A DNA stretch of 64,000 nucleotides from Theocolax elegans (taxonomy: Eukaryota; Arthropoda; Insecta; Hymenoptera; Cerocephalidae). Location: NCBI GenBank assembly GCA_026168455.1, contig CM047428.1, positions 88,492,594-88,556,593 of the forward strand, read 5' to 3'. The notes under the pieces are model-generated. The model was not told the origin of the DNA and ran no database searches. It saw nothing but the letters and a program-made list of their open reading frames with translations. Of this stretch, positions 24,926 through 38,066 are shown piece after piece. The translations under genes and the position numbers were made by a program. The stretch's first letter is position 1. Every line of letters begins with the position of its first letter.

Positions 24926-26168
24926 ATTCTACATATACAAATATATCTGACATAAGATACATTCTATAGAGATACGTCAAGTATCTCTAGATAATTACTG
25001 GAACCCAAAAAATTGTTCTAATTTTTACTAGGGTACAATATTAAGCATTAAGTATTTCGTAATAAACTTAAATTAAATACCGAGGCGTAACGGACAAAAT
25101 GTTTTGTTATGTCTTTTTAAAATTGAATTAAATGAGAAACTCTTTTGCTAAACTCCGAAACGAAGAGAGTAAATATAATATGTATATTTTGATTTATTTC
25201 ACTTGTTATTTAGTTAAATCATCATTAATTAAAATCAGTTTACTTTTTATGACAATTGTTAGTTACGGCCGCGGTCGTACACGTGTGTCGCTTTGCGGGA
25301 AAAAAAGTTGCATAATATTCAAAGTAAATATGCATGCGTACTTGGAGTATTTTCCCTGATGGAGACAGGTACCGCGGCTGACTTAAATACAATTCAACAA
25401 AATATTTTAAATCATTTGAAAAAATTGCCAATTATTTTTCCAATATTAAGATTCATATTTCTGTTATTAAAGGAATATCTCACTCGTTTTGTTTTACCAT
25501 ATATACAACTAATTTACCTGAATAGAGAAGTATACTGAAATTTTATATAAATTGGTAATTAAAAAATCGGAGGTTCAAATCTCCGAAAGGTTATGTTTCT
25601 TTTAATAATTTGAATAAAATGAATACCATATTTACGCAATAACGAATTTTAACAATTTTCTTATATTAAAATAGAGATAACTTTTTTGGGAAAAACCTTG
25701 GGAAACCGTAGATTTGAGGAATTATTTACGATTTTCCTTAATTTTAAGAATTTCCAAGGTTTTCTCCATGCATACCGGAGACCAGAGAGACAAAACTATT
25801 ATACAAGTCCACAGTTTGAATCTCCGAAAATTACATCTAAAATATTAAATGAAAAATGTGAAAAAAATTCTGAGTTCATAACGATAGTTGGAAAGATAAT
25901 TAATTATATAAAATTATTATAATTAAGTTTTGATATAAAAATGATACATCTTTTTTGGGGGTGGTGGTTTATTGGGTGAATTGGGTCTGATTGTTACCGA
26001 CCGAGCGAAATATATTAATTAAAACTCGTTAAAAGTTAAAACTCGATAATAAATGTATAAGTAAATGGAGTCAATTATAAGCATAAAATATGCAATACAT
26101 CAATATTTCTTGAAAATTATTTTAACGTGACTCTTGTTATGCTCCAGGCTTGGTGGTAATCACTGACG

Positions 26169-26202
26169 GATGCGATGCGATGCGATGCGATGCGATGCGA
26201 TG
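26169..26202. repeat. (GATGC)n microsatellite
   Basis: A 5-bp unit is repeated about six times. The duplicated block has a shorter, interrupted version at about 27822-27855. Confidence 0.95.
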
Positions 26203-26446
26203 TCTTAGTTAAGAGAGTACACTTGTTGAAAATATAATTCCCAGTGGTGGTTGCATCAATACCTATAAATATGCACTATATTCTCAATTAATTTATATTT
26301 TCTAACGTAAGAATATAATATATCTGGTAAGACTGCACCTGGTTATTAATTACGTTTTATAAAAACAAAACAAAAGAAAACTACATTGTTTAATGTTCTA
26401 AAATTCAATAATTTCGCAGATTTAGAATAATTGACCACCCTCTGCC

Positions 26447-26490
26447 CTCCTCCATCTCCTCCTCCTCCTCCTCCTCCACCTCCACCCCTC
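26447..26490. repeat. (CCT)n microsatellite
   Basis: An imperfect CCT/CTC triplet run, duplicated at about 28099-28145. It makes a glycine- or arginine-rich short frame on the minus strand that is not a gene. Confidence 0.9.
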
Positions 26491-27046
26491 GCACGCATCG
26501 CCGTATAACACGCGTGAGATATTACAAAGTAACGTCGGTAAAGTAGGTAATATGGTTCCAAACCGCAGCGTATGAATGAAAAGTTATGATGATGATGATA
26601 GAAATTTTATTGGCTTAAGGTTAACTTACATTGCCATGTTACATGAAATTTCGTCATCAAGGCGAGTACATATTTACATAAGTACAGTTACAATATTAGT
26701 TTAAACGTTAAATAACATACAGTATAATACAATGTATAAAATATATATAAAATATTTTAAATCTTACAATCTAAATTATCTATAAAATTAGCAATACAAT
26801 ATAAAATATTTTGTTGGTTGGTCAGATTACTCAAATTATCCAGACAAGATTTATTTTTTCTAAAACCAAACTGAGCATTGTCAAGATATTGTTTTTTTCC
26901 AGCCACCATTGTAGCCTTCCTTAATTAACATTTCCATTATTTAAAAAAAAAACATGAAGCTAGAGAAATAGATCTTATTTTGTTTGAATTGCCCTTCAGA
27001 ATAAAAATAATCAAAATTCATTCCATTCATCTGGAAAATTCTCCAC

Positions 27047-28241
27047 TTAAATACAATTCAACAAAATATTTTAAATCATTTGAAAAAATTGCCAATTATT
27101 TTTCCAATATTAAGATTCATATTTCTGTTATTAAAGGAATATCTCACTCGTTTTGTTTTACCATATATACAACTAATTTACTGAATAGAGAAGTATACTG
27201 AAATTTTATATAAATTGGTAATTAAAAAATCGGAGGTTCAAATCTCCGAAAGGTTATGTTTCTTTTAATAATTTGAATAAAATGAATACCATATTTACGC
27301 AATAACGAATTTTAACAATTTTCTTATATTAAAATAGAGATAACTTTTTTGGGAAAAACCTTGGGAAACCGTAGATTTGAGGAATTATTTACGATTTTCC
27401 TTAATTTTAAGAATTTCCAAGGTTTTCTCCATGCATACCGGAGACCAGAGAGACAAAACTATTATACAAGTCCACAGTTTGAATCTCCGAAAATTACATC
27501 TAAAATTAAATGAAAAATGTGAAAAAAAATTCTGAGTTATAACGATAGTTGGAAAGATAATTAATTATAAATTATTATAATTAAGTTTTGATATAAAAAT
27601 GATACATCTTTTTTGGGGGTGGTGGTTTATTGGGTGAATGGGTTGATTGTATCCGACCGAGCGAAATATCTTATTAAAAACTCGTTAAAAGTTAAAACTC
27701 GATAATAAATGTATAAGTAAATGGGTAGCAATATAAGACATAAATATGCATACATCAATATTCTTGAAAATTATTTTAACGTGACTCTTGTTATGCTCCA
27801 GGCTTGGTGGTATTCACTGACGGAGCGATGCGCGCGATGCGATGCGATGCGATGTCTTAGTTAAGAGAGTACAACTTGTTTGAAATATAATTCCCAGTGG
27901 TGGTGGCATCAATACCTATAAATATGCACTATATTCTCAATTAATTTATATTTTCTAACGTAAGAATATAATATATCTGGTAAGGACTGCACCTGGTTAT
28001 CAATTACGTTTTATAAAAACAAAACAAAAGAAAACTACATTGTTTAATGTTCTAAAATTCAATAATTTCGCAGATTTAGAATAATTGACCACCCTCTTGC
28101 CCTCCTCCAATCTCCTCCTCCTCCTCCTCCTCCACCTCCACCCCTCGCTACGCATCGCCGTATAACACGCGTGAGATATTACAAAGTAACGTCGGTAAAG
28201 TAGGTAATATGGTTCCAAACCGCAGCGTATGAATGAAAAGT
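27047..28241. repeat. duplicate of 25382-26586
   Basis: Near 27047 the retrotransposon sequence switches, within the 16-bp shared string ACTTAAATACAATTCA, back to flanking sequence first seen at 25382. The copy carries many single-base indels relative to the first. Confidence 0.85.
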
Positions 28242-29622
28242 TATGATGATGATGATAGAAATTTTATTGGCTTAAGGTTAACTTACCATTGCCATGTTAC
28301 ATGAAATTTCGTCATCAAGGCGAGTACATATTTACATAAGTACAGTTGACAATATTAGTTTAAACATTAAATAACATACAGTATAATACAATGTATAAAA
28401 ATTATATTAAATATTTTAAAATCTTACAATCTAAATTAATCTATAAAATTAGCAATACAATATAAAATATTTTTGTTGTTGGTCAGATTACTCAAATTAT
28501 CCATACAAGATTATTTTTTCTAAAACCAAAACTGAGCATTTGTCAAGAATATTGTTTTTTTTCCAGCCACCATTGTAGCCCTTTCCTTAATTAACATTTC
28601 CATTATTTTAAAAAAAAAACATGAAGCTAGAGAAATAGATCTATTTTGTTTGAATTGCCCTTCAGAATAAAAATAATCAACAATTCATTCCATTCATCTG
28701 GAAATTCTCACTTAAATACAATTTCATTATAAATGTCTAAAATAATCGTTACATACAATTCCGGCAAGAAGGAAATGACATTATAATCAATTTTATCAAA
28801 ACCGGAGTTGAATTTTTCTTTAAATGTTTAAAACAAATTGAAATTCTTCAAAAGAAGAAGGGTCATTAAGCGTATCATAACTCAAAAGATTTGACTGGAT
28901 AATCATTTAAATATTTAATTAGTTAATTATATTGTTGATATATTTTTGTCAGTACTCAATCTATTTATTGAAACCAAAACATAATTGTTAAATCATTATT
29001 TTTAACATTAATAAATTGCGCTCTATAACAAGCAGTAATCAACAAATCATTCATACCAGACTTAATAATAACAGATACAAGTTCGAATATACTATTAATT
29101 GAATCTAATAACAGTAGGTTGGAAGACCAATATTATCCTTTTAAACAAAGGCAACTACGCCACCTTTTTTGGTTTAATCGATACGATCTTACAATCTTAA
29201 AAACAATATTAAAACCTTTCAGTTTAAACTCATCTAAATCACTTAACCAAGTTTCTATTAATAAAATAATATCAAGTTTAAAGACTGCTTTTTGTAATAT
29301 TAGTTTGTTTTTAACACTACGACAATTCCATTGCATTATCTTTAAATTGTTATTTTTTAATTTATCCATTTAATTAATTTAAATAATTATTAAATCAAAA
29401 GTTAATTAATTTATTGCCTTACTGATTTAATTTTATCTTTATTTTTCTTTGGATTAGTATATACTTTAAAATCCTGTTTGTCGCTTTTATTATTACTTTT
29501 TAATCTTGAGTTAAGTTTAGTTGTAACTTCCTTTAAAAAATTGATGTGAGAATCTTGAGTTTGACTCGTCGAAGGTTTACCATTTGTTGAATTATATAAT
29601 AATTTAGAAAAATATTTGAATA
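28241..29622 (-). pseudogene. retrotransposon fragment, second pass
   Basis: Repeats the 3' UTR, partial RT, endonuclease start and ORF1 end of the insertion. The endonuclease segment (29133-29369) begins LKIMQWNCRSVKNK and contains LLIETWL, but diverges by frameshift after RSYRLNQK, where the next copy reads RSDRLNKKGGVVAFV. Confidence 0.75.
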
Positions 29623-29839
29623 CAATGAAAAGTTATGATGATGATGATAGAAATTTTATTGGCTTAAGGTTAACTTACATTGCCATGTTACATGAAATTT
29701 CGTCATCAAGGCGAGTACATATTTACATAAGTACAGTTACAATATTAGTTTAAACGTTAAATAACATACAGTATAATACAATGTATAAAAATATATATAA
29801 ATATTTTAAAATCTTACAATCTAAATTATCTATAAAATT

Positions 29840-30290
29840 AGCAATACAATATAAAATATTTTTGTTGTTGGTCAGATTACTCAAATTATCCATACAAGAT
29901 TTATTTTTTCTAAAACCAAACTGAGCATTGTCAAGAATATTGTTTTTTTCCAGCCACCATTGTAGCCTTTCCTTAATTAACATTTCCATTATTTTAAAAA
30001 AAAACATGAAGCTAGAGAAATAGATCTTATTTTGTTTGAATTGCCCTTCAGAATAAAAATAATCAAAAATTCATTCCATTCATCTGGAAATTCTCCACTT
30101 AAATACAATTCATTATAAATGTCTAAAATAATCGTTAAATACAATTCCGGCAAGAAGGAAATGACATTATAATCAATTTTATTCAAAACCGGAGTTGAAT
30201 TTTTCTTTAAATTGTTTAAAACAAATTGAAATTCTTCAAAAGAAGAAGGGTCATTAAGCGTATCATAATCAAAAGATTTACTTGGATAAT
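29840..30290 (-). pseudogene. non-LTR reverse transcriptase, N-terminal part
   Basis: The minus strand gives SFEEFQFVLNNLKKNSTP, LSGEFPDEWNEFLIIFILK, then SLASCFF, KIMEMLIKERLQWWLEKNN and AQFGFRKNKSCMDNLSNL. These are the early RT motifs of non-LTR elements. A frameshift near 29990-30005 splits the frame, and the catalytic palm is missing, so it is inactive. Confidence 0.8.
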
Positions 30291-30526
30291 CATTTAAATT
30301 ATTTAATTAGTTAATTATATTTGTTGATATATTTTTGTCAGTACTCAATCTATTTATTGAAACCAAAACATAATTGTTAAATCATTATTTTTAACATTAA
30401 TAAATTGCGCTCTATAACAAGCAGTAATCAACAAATCATTCATACCAGACTTAATAATAACAGATACAAGTTCGAATATACTATAATTGAATCTAATAAC
30501 AGTAGGTTGGAAGACAATATTATCCT

Positions 30527-30754
30527 TTAAACAAAGGCAACTACGCCACCTTTTTTGTTTAATCGATCCGATCTTACAATATTAAAAACAATATTAAAAC
30601 CTTTCAGTTTAAACTCATCTAAATCACTTAACCAAGTTTCTATTAATAAAATAATATCAAAGTTTAAAGATTCTTTTTGTAATATTAGTTTGTTTTTAAC
30701 ACTACGACAATTCCATTGCATTATCTTTAAATTGTTATTTTTTAATTTATCCAT
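30527..30754 (-). pseudogene. retrotransposon AP-like endonuclease, N-terminal part
   Basis: The frame starts MDKLKNNNLKIMQWNCRSV, the usual beginning of ORF2 in Jockey/I-type non-LTR elements (QWNCRS with the catalytic Asn), then DIILLIETWL (catalytic Glu) and KKGGVVAF. It starts 37 bases after the ORF1 stop. The frame is lost after about 75 codons. A further copy is at 33345-33572. Confidence 0.8.
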
Positions 30755-30790
30755 TTAATTAATTTAAATAATTATTAAATCAAAAGTTAA

Positions 30791-31010
30791 TTAATTTATT
30801 TGCCTTACTGATTTAATTTTATCTTTATTTTTCTTTGGATTAGTATATACTTTAAAATCCTGTTTGTCGCTTTTATTATTACTTTTTAATCTTGAGTTAA
30901 GTTTAGTTGTAACTTCCTTTAAAAAATTGATGTGAGAATCTTGAGTTTGACTCGTCGAAGGTTTACCATTTGTTGAATTATATAATAATTTAGAAAAATA
31001 TATTGAATAC
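30791..31010 (-). pseudogene. retrotransposon ORF1, C-terminal end
   Basis: A lysine- and serine-rich tail ending KDKIKSVRQIN just upstream of ORF2. The zinc-knuckle part expected of ORF1 is absent because the element is truncated here at its target-site duplication. The identity rests on its position before ORF2. Confidence 0.55.
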
Positions 31011-31163
31011 AATGAAAAGTTATGTAGAATCGAGTCAACGAGTGCCACCTCGCGTCGTACGTTGAAAATTCTTTCTGTACGGTGCACTATACCTTATTGC
31101 TCCCAAGATAAACAATGGCAACATTGGCAACGCTATCGTGGGAAAAATAAAGGAAGACGATTA

Positions 31164-31260
31164 TATGTGTATGTACGTATATGTATGTATATGTGCGTGT
31201 GCGTGTGTGCGTGTGTATACAATATATACGTATATACACCATATATACCCCATATATAAA
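31164..31260. repeat. TG-rich microsatellite cluster
   Basis: TGTATG, CGTGTG and TATA units over about 95 bp, duplicated at about 33980-34078. Confidence 0.85.
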
Positions 31261-31300
31261 TACCATTAATAAATGCCACTTACGATATCGAATATACGTA

Positions 31301-32902
31301 GGGTAAATGTACCAATACCTGCGCGTGTACGAAATCCTGCGGATTTTTCTTTTTTTCTAAATAAAATAAATAAAAATCAATTTTTTTCCTTAAAAAAATT
31401 CATGCGATTACTATGGGTTAATTGGTACCAGAATAAATAATAATAAGTAATATATATTAAATTTATAATTAAGTACAGGTCTTCTAAAAATACAGTGTCA
31501 AAAATTGAATAAAATGACTTCATTTCCAAACGATTTCGACACAAATTAGCTAGCTTAAAAGTCACTTAAAATTTAGTAAATAACTTTGTTAAGCTACGAA
31601 AAAAGATTTTTCCATTACTTAAATATATTATTTATTATTTAAAATATTAAAAAAGTGTTAATCTATTTAAATAATTATTTAAAAATCGTCAGTAGCATTT
31701 GGGCAGTATCCGCAAAGTATGCGCGCATCGCTGTGGCGAAAATTTGACGCAATTGTCCGTATTCCTGCGCAGTAACGTGTCAGTACATAACCTAAAAACT
31801 ACACTACTCTGCAGTACCTTTATCGCAGTTATAATTTCACGTTTAGTGTAAAATATATTTTTAATAACTCCAAAAGTAAAGAAACTTGACAGGCAGAAAC
31901 AAATAAAACAAGAAGGAAGCAGGAAAGAATATAATGAGTTGTAAAATATAAAATGTATATATACTGCATTAATGTGTATATATTTTTTCTGTTATAACAA
32001 TGTTGCTTATAGCACACTGCTGTGATGCATTATTTATTATTGGAACATTAAATAAAATAATATATATTAGATTTAAGAATAAATTAGTTATAGGCTGCAG
32101 AAATGCAGCTAATCATTAACTAATTAGTTTAAGTTAGTATATAAGCTATGTACAGGTTAATTTATTTACCTCTATAGGGTTTGCAGATGTAATAAATCTG
32201 TAATTATTAATGGGTTAAATAAAGAATAAAGAATAAAGAAAAGGTTAGAAAAGAAGAATTAAATTTACAAAAAGATAATGAAACAATACGCAAACAAGAA
32301 GAATGTTTAAAATAAATGGAAATTTTTAAAATTTAGAAACAAAATGATTTAAAATAAAGAAAAGAATCGATAGATACAAAAGTCTTAAAAATAAAGAAGC
32401 TCAGTTGATCAACAGGCAATGCATAGTAATTTTAGATTTTTTAGATTTTTAGAAAAGTTATTTGTTTTATTTAAAAATTTATTATTGCATGTGCATATTT
32501 ATAAAATATGTTAAAGTTTAAATTAATAAACAAATTATTAATTAAATACTCTAATGTTTACTTAATATTATTGTAATTAAAACTTTATGGTAAGTAAAAA
32601 CTATTATTTATAAAAAGTATTTCCCTAAATTATTAACAGCAGGAATAGGGGCAAAGTTCCGCATTAATACGTTCATTCCATTTATATTCCGCAGGAATAT
32701 GTACATTTTGATACGCGAAAAGTTTTTTATTATAAAAAATTTTAATTGATAAATAGTAATGTTAAGTATTTTTTTTTAACTACCTAATAGCTTAAACTTT
32801 ATGTTTAAATAATTTAGATATATCAATATTGATATATTTTCACAAAACAGACAAAAAATTGGCTGATTCAGCTTGACGCCGCAGGAATTGGTACATTTAC
32901 CC
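31301..32902. mobile_element. 1.6-kb non-autonomous DNA transposon flanked by TA
   Basis: The left end GGGTAAATGTACCAATACC and the right end GGTACATTTACCC (preceded by CGCAGGAATT) are inverted over about 25 bp. Both are bordered by TA (31299-31300 and 32903-32904), as expected for a TA target duplication. Further GCAGGAAT-type motifs recur inside (31760, 32640, 32690). No transposase is present. TA targets suggest a Tc1/mariner-like mobiliser, but the GGGTAA ends are not diagnostic. Copies: about 34117-35716, and the right end again at about 37216-37772. Confidence 0.7.
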
Positions 32903-32957
32903 TAGGACTAATCGTTACCGAGTAATACAGTGCACTTATGCGGTGTATAACGTTAAT

Positions 32958-35775
32958 TACACTTCCGGCAAGAAGGAAATGACATTATAATCAATTTTAT
33001 TCAAAACCGGAGTTGAATTTTTCTTTAAATTGTTTAAAACAAATTGAAATTCTTCAAAAGAAGAAGGGTCATTAAGCGTATCATAATCAAAAGATTTACT
33101 TGGATAATCATTTAAATTATTTAATTAGTTAATTATATTTGTTGATATATTTTTGTCAGTACTCAATCTATTTATTGAAACCAAAACATAATTGTTAAAT
33201 CATTATTTTTAACATTAATAAATTGCGCTCTATAACAAGCAGTAATCAACAAATCATTCATACCAGACTTAATAATAACAGATACAAGTTCGAATATACT
33301 ATAATTGAATCTAATAACAGTAGGTTGGAAGACAATATTATCCTTTAAACAAAGGCAACTACGCCACCTTTTTTGTTTAATCGATCCGATCTTACAATAT
33401 TAAAAACAATATTAAAACCTTTCAGTTTAAACTCATCTAAATCACTTAACCAAGTTTCTATTAATAAAATAATATCAAAGTTTAAAGATTCTTTTTGTAA
33501 TATTAGTTTGTTTTTAACACTACGACAATTCCATTGCATTATCTTTAAATTGTTATTTTTTAATTTATCCATTTAATTAATTTAAATAATTATTAAATCA
33601 AAAGTTAATTAATTTATTTGCCTTACTGATTTAATTTTATCTTTATTTTTCTTTGGATTAGTATATACTTTAAAATCCTGTTTGTCGCTTTTATTATTAC
33701 TTTTTAATCTTGAGTTAAGTTTAGTTGTAACTTCCTTTAAAAAATTGATGTGAGAATCTTGAGTTTGACTCGTCGAAGGTTTACCATTTGTTGAATTATA
33801 TAATAATTTAGAAAAATATTGAATACAATGAAAAGTTATGTAGAATCGAGTCAACGAGTGCCACCTCGCGTCGTACGTTGAAAATTCTTTCTGTACGGTG
33901 CACTATACCTTATTGCTCCCAAGATAAACAATGGCAACATTGGCAACGCTATCGTGGGAAAAATAAAGGAAGACGATTATATGTGTATGTACGTATATGT
34001 ATGTATATGTGCGTGTGCGTGTGTGCGTGTGTATACAATATATACGTATATACACCATATATACCCCATATATAAATACCATTAATAAATGCCACTTACG
34101 ATATCGAATATACGTAGGGTAAATGTACAATACCTGCGCGTGTACGAAATCCTGCGGATTTTCTTTTTTACTAAATAAATAAATAAAAATCAATTTTTTT
34201 TCCTTAAAAAAATTCATGCGATTTCCTAGGGTTAATTGGTCCAGAATAAATAATAATAAGTAATATATATTAAATTTATAAGTAAGTACAGGTCTTCTAA
34301 AAATACGTGTCAAAAATTGAATAAATGACTTCATTTCCAACACGATTTCGACACAATTAGCTAGCTTAAAAGTCACTAAAATTTAGTAAATAACTTTGGT
34401 AAGCTACGAAAAAAGATTTTTCCATTACTTAAATATATTATTATATTTAAATATTAAAAAGTGTTAATCTATTTAAATAATGTATTTAAAAATCGTCAGT
34501 AGCATTTGGGCAGTATCCGCAAAGTATGCGCGCATCGCTGCGGCGAAAATTTGACGCAATTGTCCCGTATTCCTGCGCAGTAACGTGTCAGTACATAACC
34601 TAAAAACTACACTACTCTGCAGTACCTTTATCGCAGTTATAATTTCACGTTTAGTGTAAAAATATATTTTAATAACTCCAAAAGTAAAGAAACTTGACAG
34701 GCAGAAACAAAATAAAACAAAGAAGGAAGCAGGAAAGAATATAATGAGTTGTAAAATAAAAATGTATATATACTGCATTAATGTGTATATATATTTTTTC
34801 TGTTATAACAATGTTGCTTATAGCACACTGCTGTGATGCATTATTTATTATTGGAACATTAAATAAAATAATATATATTAGATTTAAGAATAAATTAGTT
34901 ATAGGCTGCAGAAATGCAGCTAATCATTAACTAATTAGTTCAAGTTAGTATAATAGCTATGTACAGGTTAATTTATTTACCTCTATAGGGTTTGCAGATG
35001 TAATAAATCTGTAATTATTAATGGGTTAAATAAAGAATAAAGAATAAAGAAAAGGTTAGAAAAGAAGAATTAAATTTACAAAAAGATAATGAAAAATACG
35101 CAAACAAGAAGAATGTTTAAATAAATGGAAATTTTAAAAATTTAGAAACAAAATGATTTAAAATAAAGAAAAGAATCGATAGATACAAAAAGTCTTAAAA
35201 ATAAAGAAGCTCAGTTGATCAACAGGCAATGCATAGTAATTTTAGATTTTTTAGATTTTTAGAAAAGTTATTTGTTTTATTTAAAAATTTATTAATATTG
35301 CATGTGCATATTTATAAAATATGTTAAAGTTTAAATTAATAACAAATTATTAATTAAATACTCTAATGTTTACTAATATTATTGTAATTAAAACTTTATG
35401 GTAAGTAAAAACTATTATTTATAAAAAGTATTTCCCTAAATTATTACAGCAGGAATAGGGGGCAAAGTTCCGCATTAATACGTTCATTCCATTTTATTAT
35501 TCGCAGGAATATGTACATTTGGATACGCGGAAAAGTTTTTTATTATAAAAAATTTTAAATTGATAATAGTAATGTTAAGTATTGTTTTTTACTACCTAAT
35601 AGCTTAAACTTTATGTTTAAATATTTTAGATATATCAATATTGATATATTTTCACAAAACAGACAAAAAAATTGGCTGATTCAGCTTGACGCCCGCAGGA
35701 ATTGGTACATTTACCCCTAGGACTAATCGTTACCGAGTAATACAGTGCACTTATGCGGTGTATAACGTAATTACA
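32958..35775. repeat. 2.8-kb duplicate of 30143-32958
   Basis: At 32958 the sequence returns to the middle of the retrotransposon (TTCCGGCAAGAAGG). It repeats the endonuclease and ORF1 remnants, the right target-site repeat, the TG cluster and the TA-flanked transposon at a spacing of about 2816 bp. Confidence 0.88.
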
Positions 35776-36006
35776 CTGCGTCTGAGCTACACCGAGAATA
35801 TTCCGACCGATGTGGTGTATAACACGAATGCGATGGTGTACGTGTATGGTGTGTACTGGAGACCGTGGAAATGCAAAGTAGTCGAAGACCTCGAGTGGTC
35901 AGTAAATAAAACCGAATAATTCCGCGTGAATTATGGTGTGCGGGGTGAGAGAGTATAGTAAAAACCGCGCGAATTCCGTGTAACGACCAACCAGAGAGAT
36001 ATCATC

Positions 36007-36038
<32 letters not shown>

Positions 36039-37215
36039 TGCACGAACGTGTGTGGCCGTGGGTCGGGGTGTGTGTGCGCGCGATACTCCTGTAGCTCATG
36101 CAAACTGCAAGCTGATAAAGAACAGTGACACTTGCACCTTACTGATAATAATGCATTTGAAATTGATGATACCGTACACATTTCACTTAACGCATATTCT
36201 TCGCATTAGATGCGTTTACTCGAGGACGATTAATTCTCGGTAAGTATATTTACATATATACATACGTCGTCTCACACACTAAACTAGTCACTTTTATATG
36301 CTGGCTCGCTGCATTTTATTTCAATATTTATTTCGAAGGATATACCGAACTCCGAAGAGAAGAGAGACGAATAATCGACCTTTTCGTTGGTACATCAGTA
36401 ACATCACGGATACGGCTATGCTCGATTAGATAATACATTTCTATATCCGCGCTCTCGTTTTCGTAATAATCTTCGTTACACGCGCGAGATCCTCGGATCC
36501 TCGACTCAACCTATCAATCCTCATTTCCCGTTCAACTCATTTATTTTTTCTTTTCTTTTCTTTGTTTTATTATAAACCTACATACTCCACACCTACGTTT
36601 TGTCGATTTTTGGTATTCAAACTTACCACCCCTTGCCCCCACTCGAATGTCGCACTGACATTTCATTCGCTTACACACGGACACCTTTTCATATATATAT
36701 AACATTTCCGATCGCTCGACCGCTTGACCGACCTGCAATATTTTCCTTCGAGAAAATATATTTATATTCATCTCTAACGCGTTACACCAATATTAATTCC
36801 CATTTAATTTACCACGCGCGCAATAGATAACGTATTATTTTTTTTATATTTATATATAAACGGAAGGATATACCAGTGAAACTAAAGGTTGCGATTTAAC
36901 CAACCCTAATCGACTTATATTCATCGATATATTATAGTTTAAAGAAAAATATTTTGTAGAAATGAACTTGAGGATCAAGTCTACTAAAATTTTAAAACTT
37001 AATTATTCGAGAAATCTGAAAGAAAATGACAGATACTCTTCATAACATGTAGAATACAATAAAATAATGATTATCACTGATTTATCAATAAAAAAGGAGA
37101 TTTTTCGATGAATAATCTCTCCTAGTTTAATAAACAAATAAATCATTTTTCTTTTTTTTGGGGGTTTTTGTTTCCACCAAAACAAAAAGTTTTAAATTAT
37201 TTTGTAACAGTCGAG
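35776..37215. other. intergenic or 5'-upstream sequence with a possible non-coding exon
   Basis: A CG-containing, TA- and TG-rich stretch. A strong donor-like site, ATTCTCG followed by GTAAGTAT, lies at 36240, so a non-coding first exon of the ABC transporter could lie just before it. That is speculative. A (TA)n run is at 36006-36032. No protein-coding frame is conserved between this block and its copy. Confidence 0.4.
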
Positions 37216-38034
37216 TGATTTAAAATAAAAGAAAAGAATCGATAGATACAAAAGTCTTAAAAATAAAGAAGCTCAGTTGATCAACAGGCAATGCATAGTA
37301 ATTTTAGATTTTTTAGATTTTTAGAAAAGTTATTTGTTTTATTTAAAAATTTATTATTGCATGTGCATATTTATAAATATGTTAAAGTTTAAATTAATAA
37401 ACAAATTATTAATTAAATACTCTAATGTTTACTTAATATTATTGTAATTAAAACTTTATGGTAAGTAAAAACTATTATTTATAAAAAGTATTTCCCTAAT
37501 TATTAACAGCAGGAATAGGGGCAAAGTTCCGCATTAATACGTTCATTCCATTTATATTCCGCAGGAAATGTACATTTTGATACGCGAAAAGTTTTTTATT
37601 ATAAAAAATTTTAATTGATAAATAGTAATGTTAAGTATTTTTTTTTAACTACCTAATAGCTTAAACTTTATGTTTAAATAATTTAGATATATCAATATTG
37701 ATATATTTTCACAAAACAGACAAAAAATTGGCTGATTCAGCTTGACGCCGCAGGAATTGGTACATTTACCCTAGGCTAATCGTTACCGAGTAATACAGTG
37801 CACTTATGCGGTGTATAACGTTAATTACACTGCGTCTGAGCTACACCGAAGAATATTCCGACCGATGTGTGTATACACGAATGCGACTGTAGGACCGTGG
37901 AAATGCAAAGTAGTCGAAGGACTCGAGTGGTCAGTAAATAAAACCGAATAATCCGCGTGAATTATGGTGTGCGGTGAGAGAGTATAGTAAAACCGCGCGA
38001 ATTCCGTGTAACGACCAACCAGAGAGATATCATC

Positions 38035-38066
<32 letters not shown>

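Larger units (their letters stand above)
24926..26574. other. intergenic AT-rich sequence with microsatellites
   Basis: No gene is recognised. Open frames of 60-80 codons near 25132-25922 have no known domain, and the duplicate at 27047-28241 does not keep the frames clean. A GGAGGTTCAAATCTCC segment resembles a tRNA T-arm but no tRNA surrounds it. (GATGC)n and (CCT)n runs are present. Confidence 0.55.
26575..31024 (-). mobile_element. 5'-truncated non-LTR retrotransposon with target-site duplication
   Basis: The 14-bp sequence AATGAAAAGTTATG lies at 26575-26588 and again at 31011-31024. Immediately inside the left copy is the (GAT)n end of the element, that is, the 3' end of a minus-strand insertion. 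Inside the right copy is a truncated ORF1. Between them are ORF1 end, endonuclease, part of the RT, and 3' UTR. The RT stops after the FGFRKNKSCMDNL motif, so the rest of the RT is deleted. The interval is inflated by two back-jumps (near 27047 and 29622), the second exactly at the 14-bp repeat. Confidence 0.75.

Noticed and set aside
25564..25590. tRNA-like T-arm GGAGGTTCAAATCTCC
   Set aside because: The stem has an 8-base loop, and no acceptor, D or anticodon stems can be drawn upstream. Its duplicate at 27230 has the same defects.
35686..35919. 77-codon frame (TLRLSYTENIPTDVVYN...) with protein-like look
   Set aside because: The duplicate at 37740-37950 does not keep the frame and has many indels; no domain was recognised and it lies at the edge of a transposon end.
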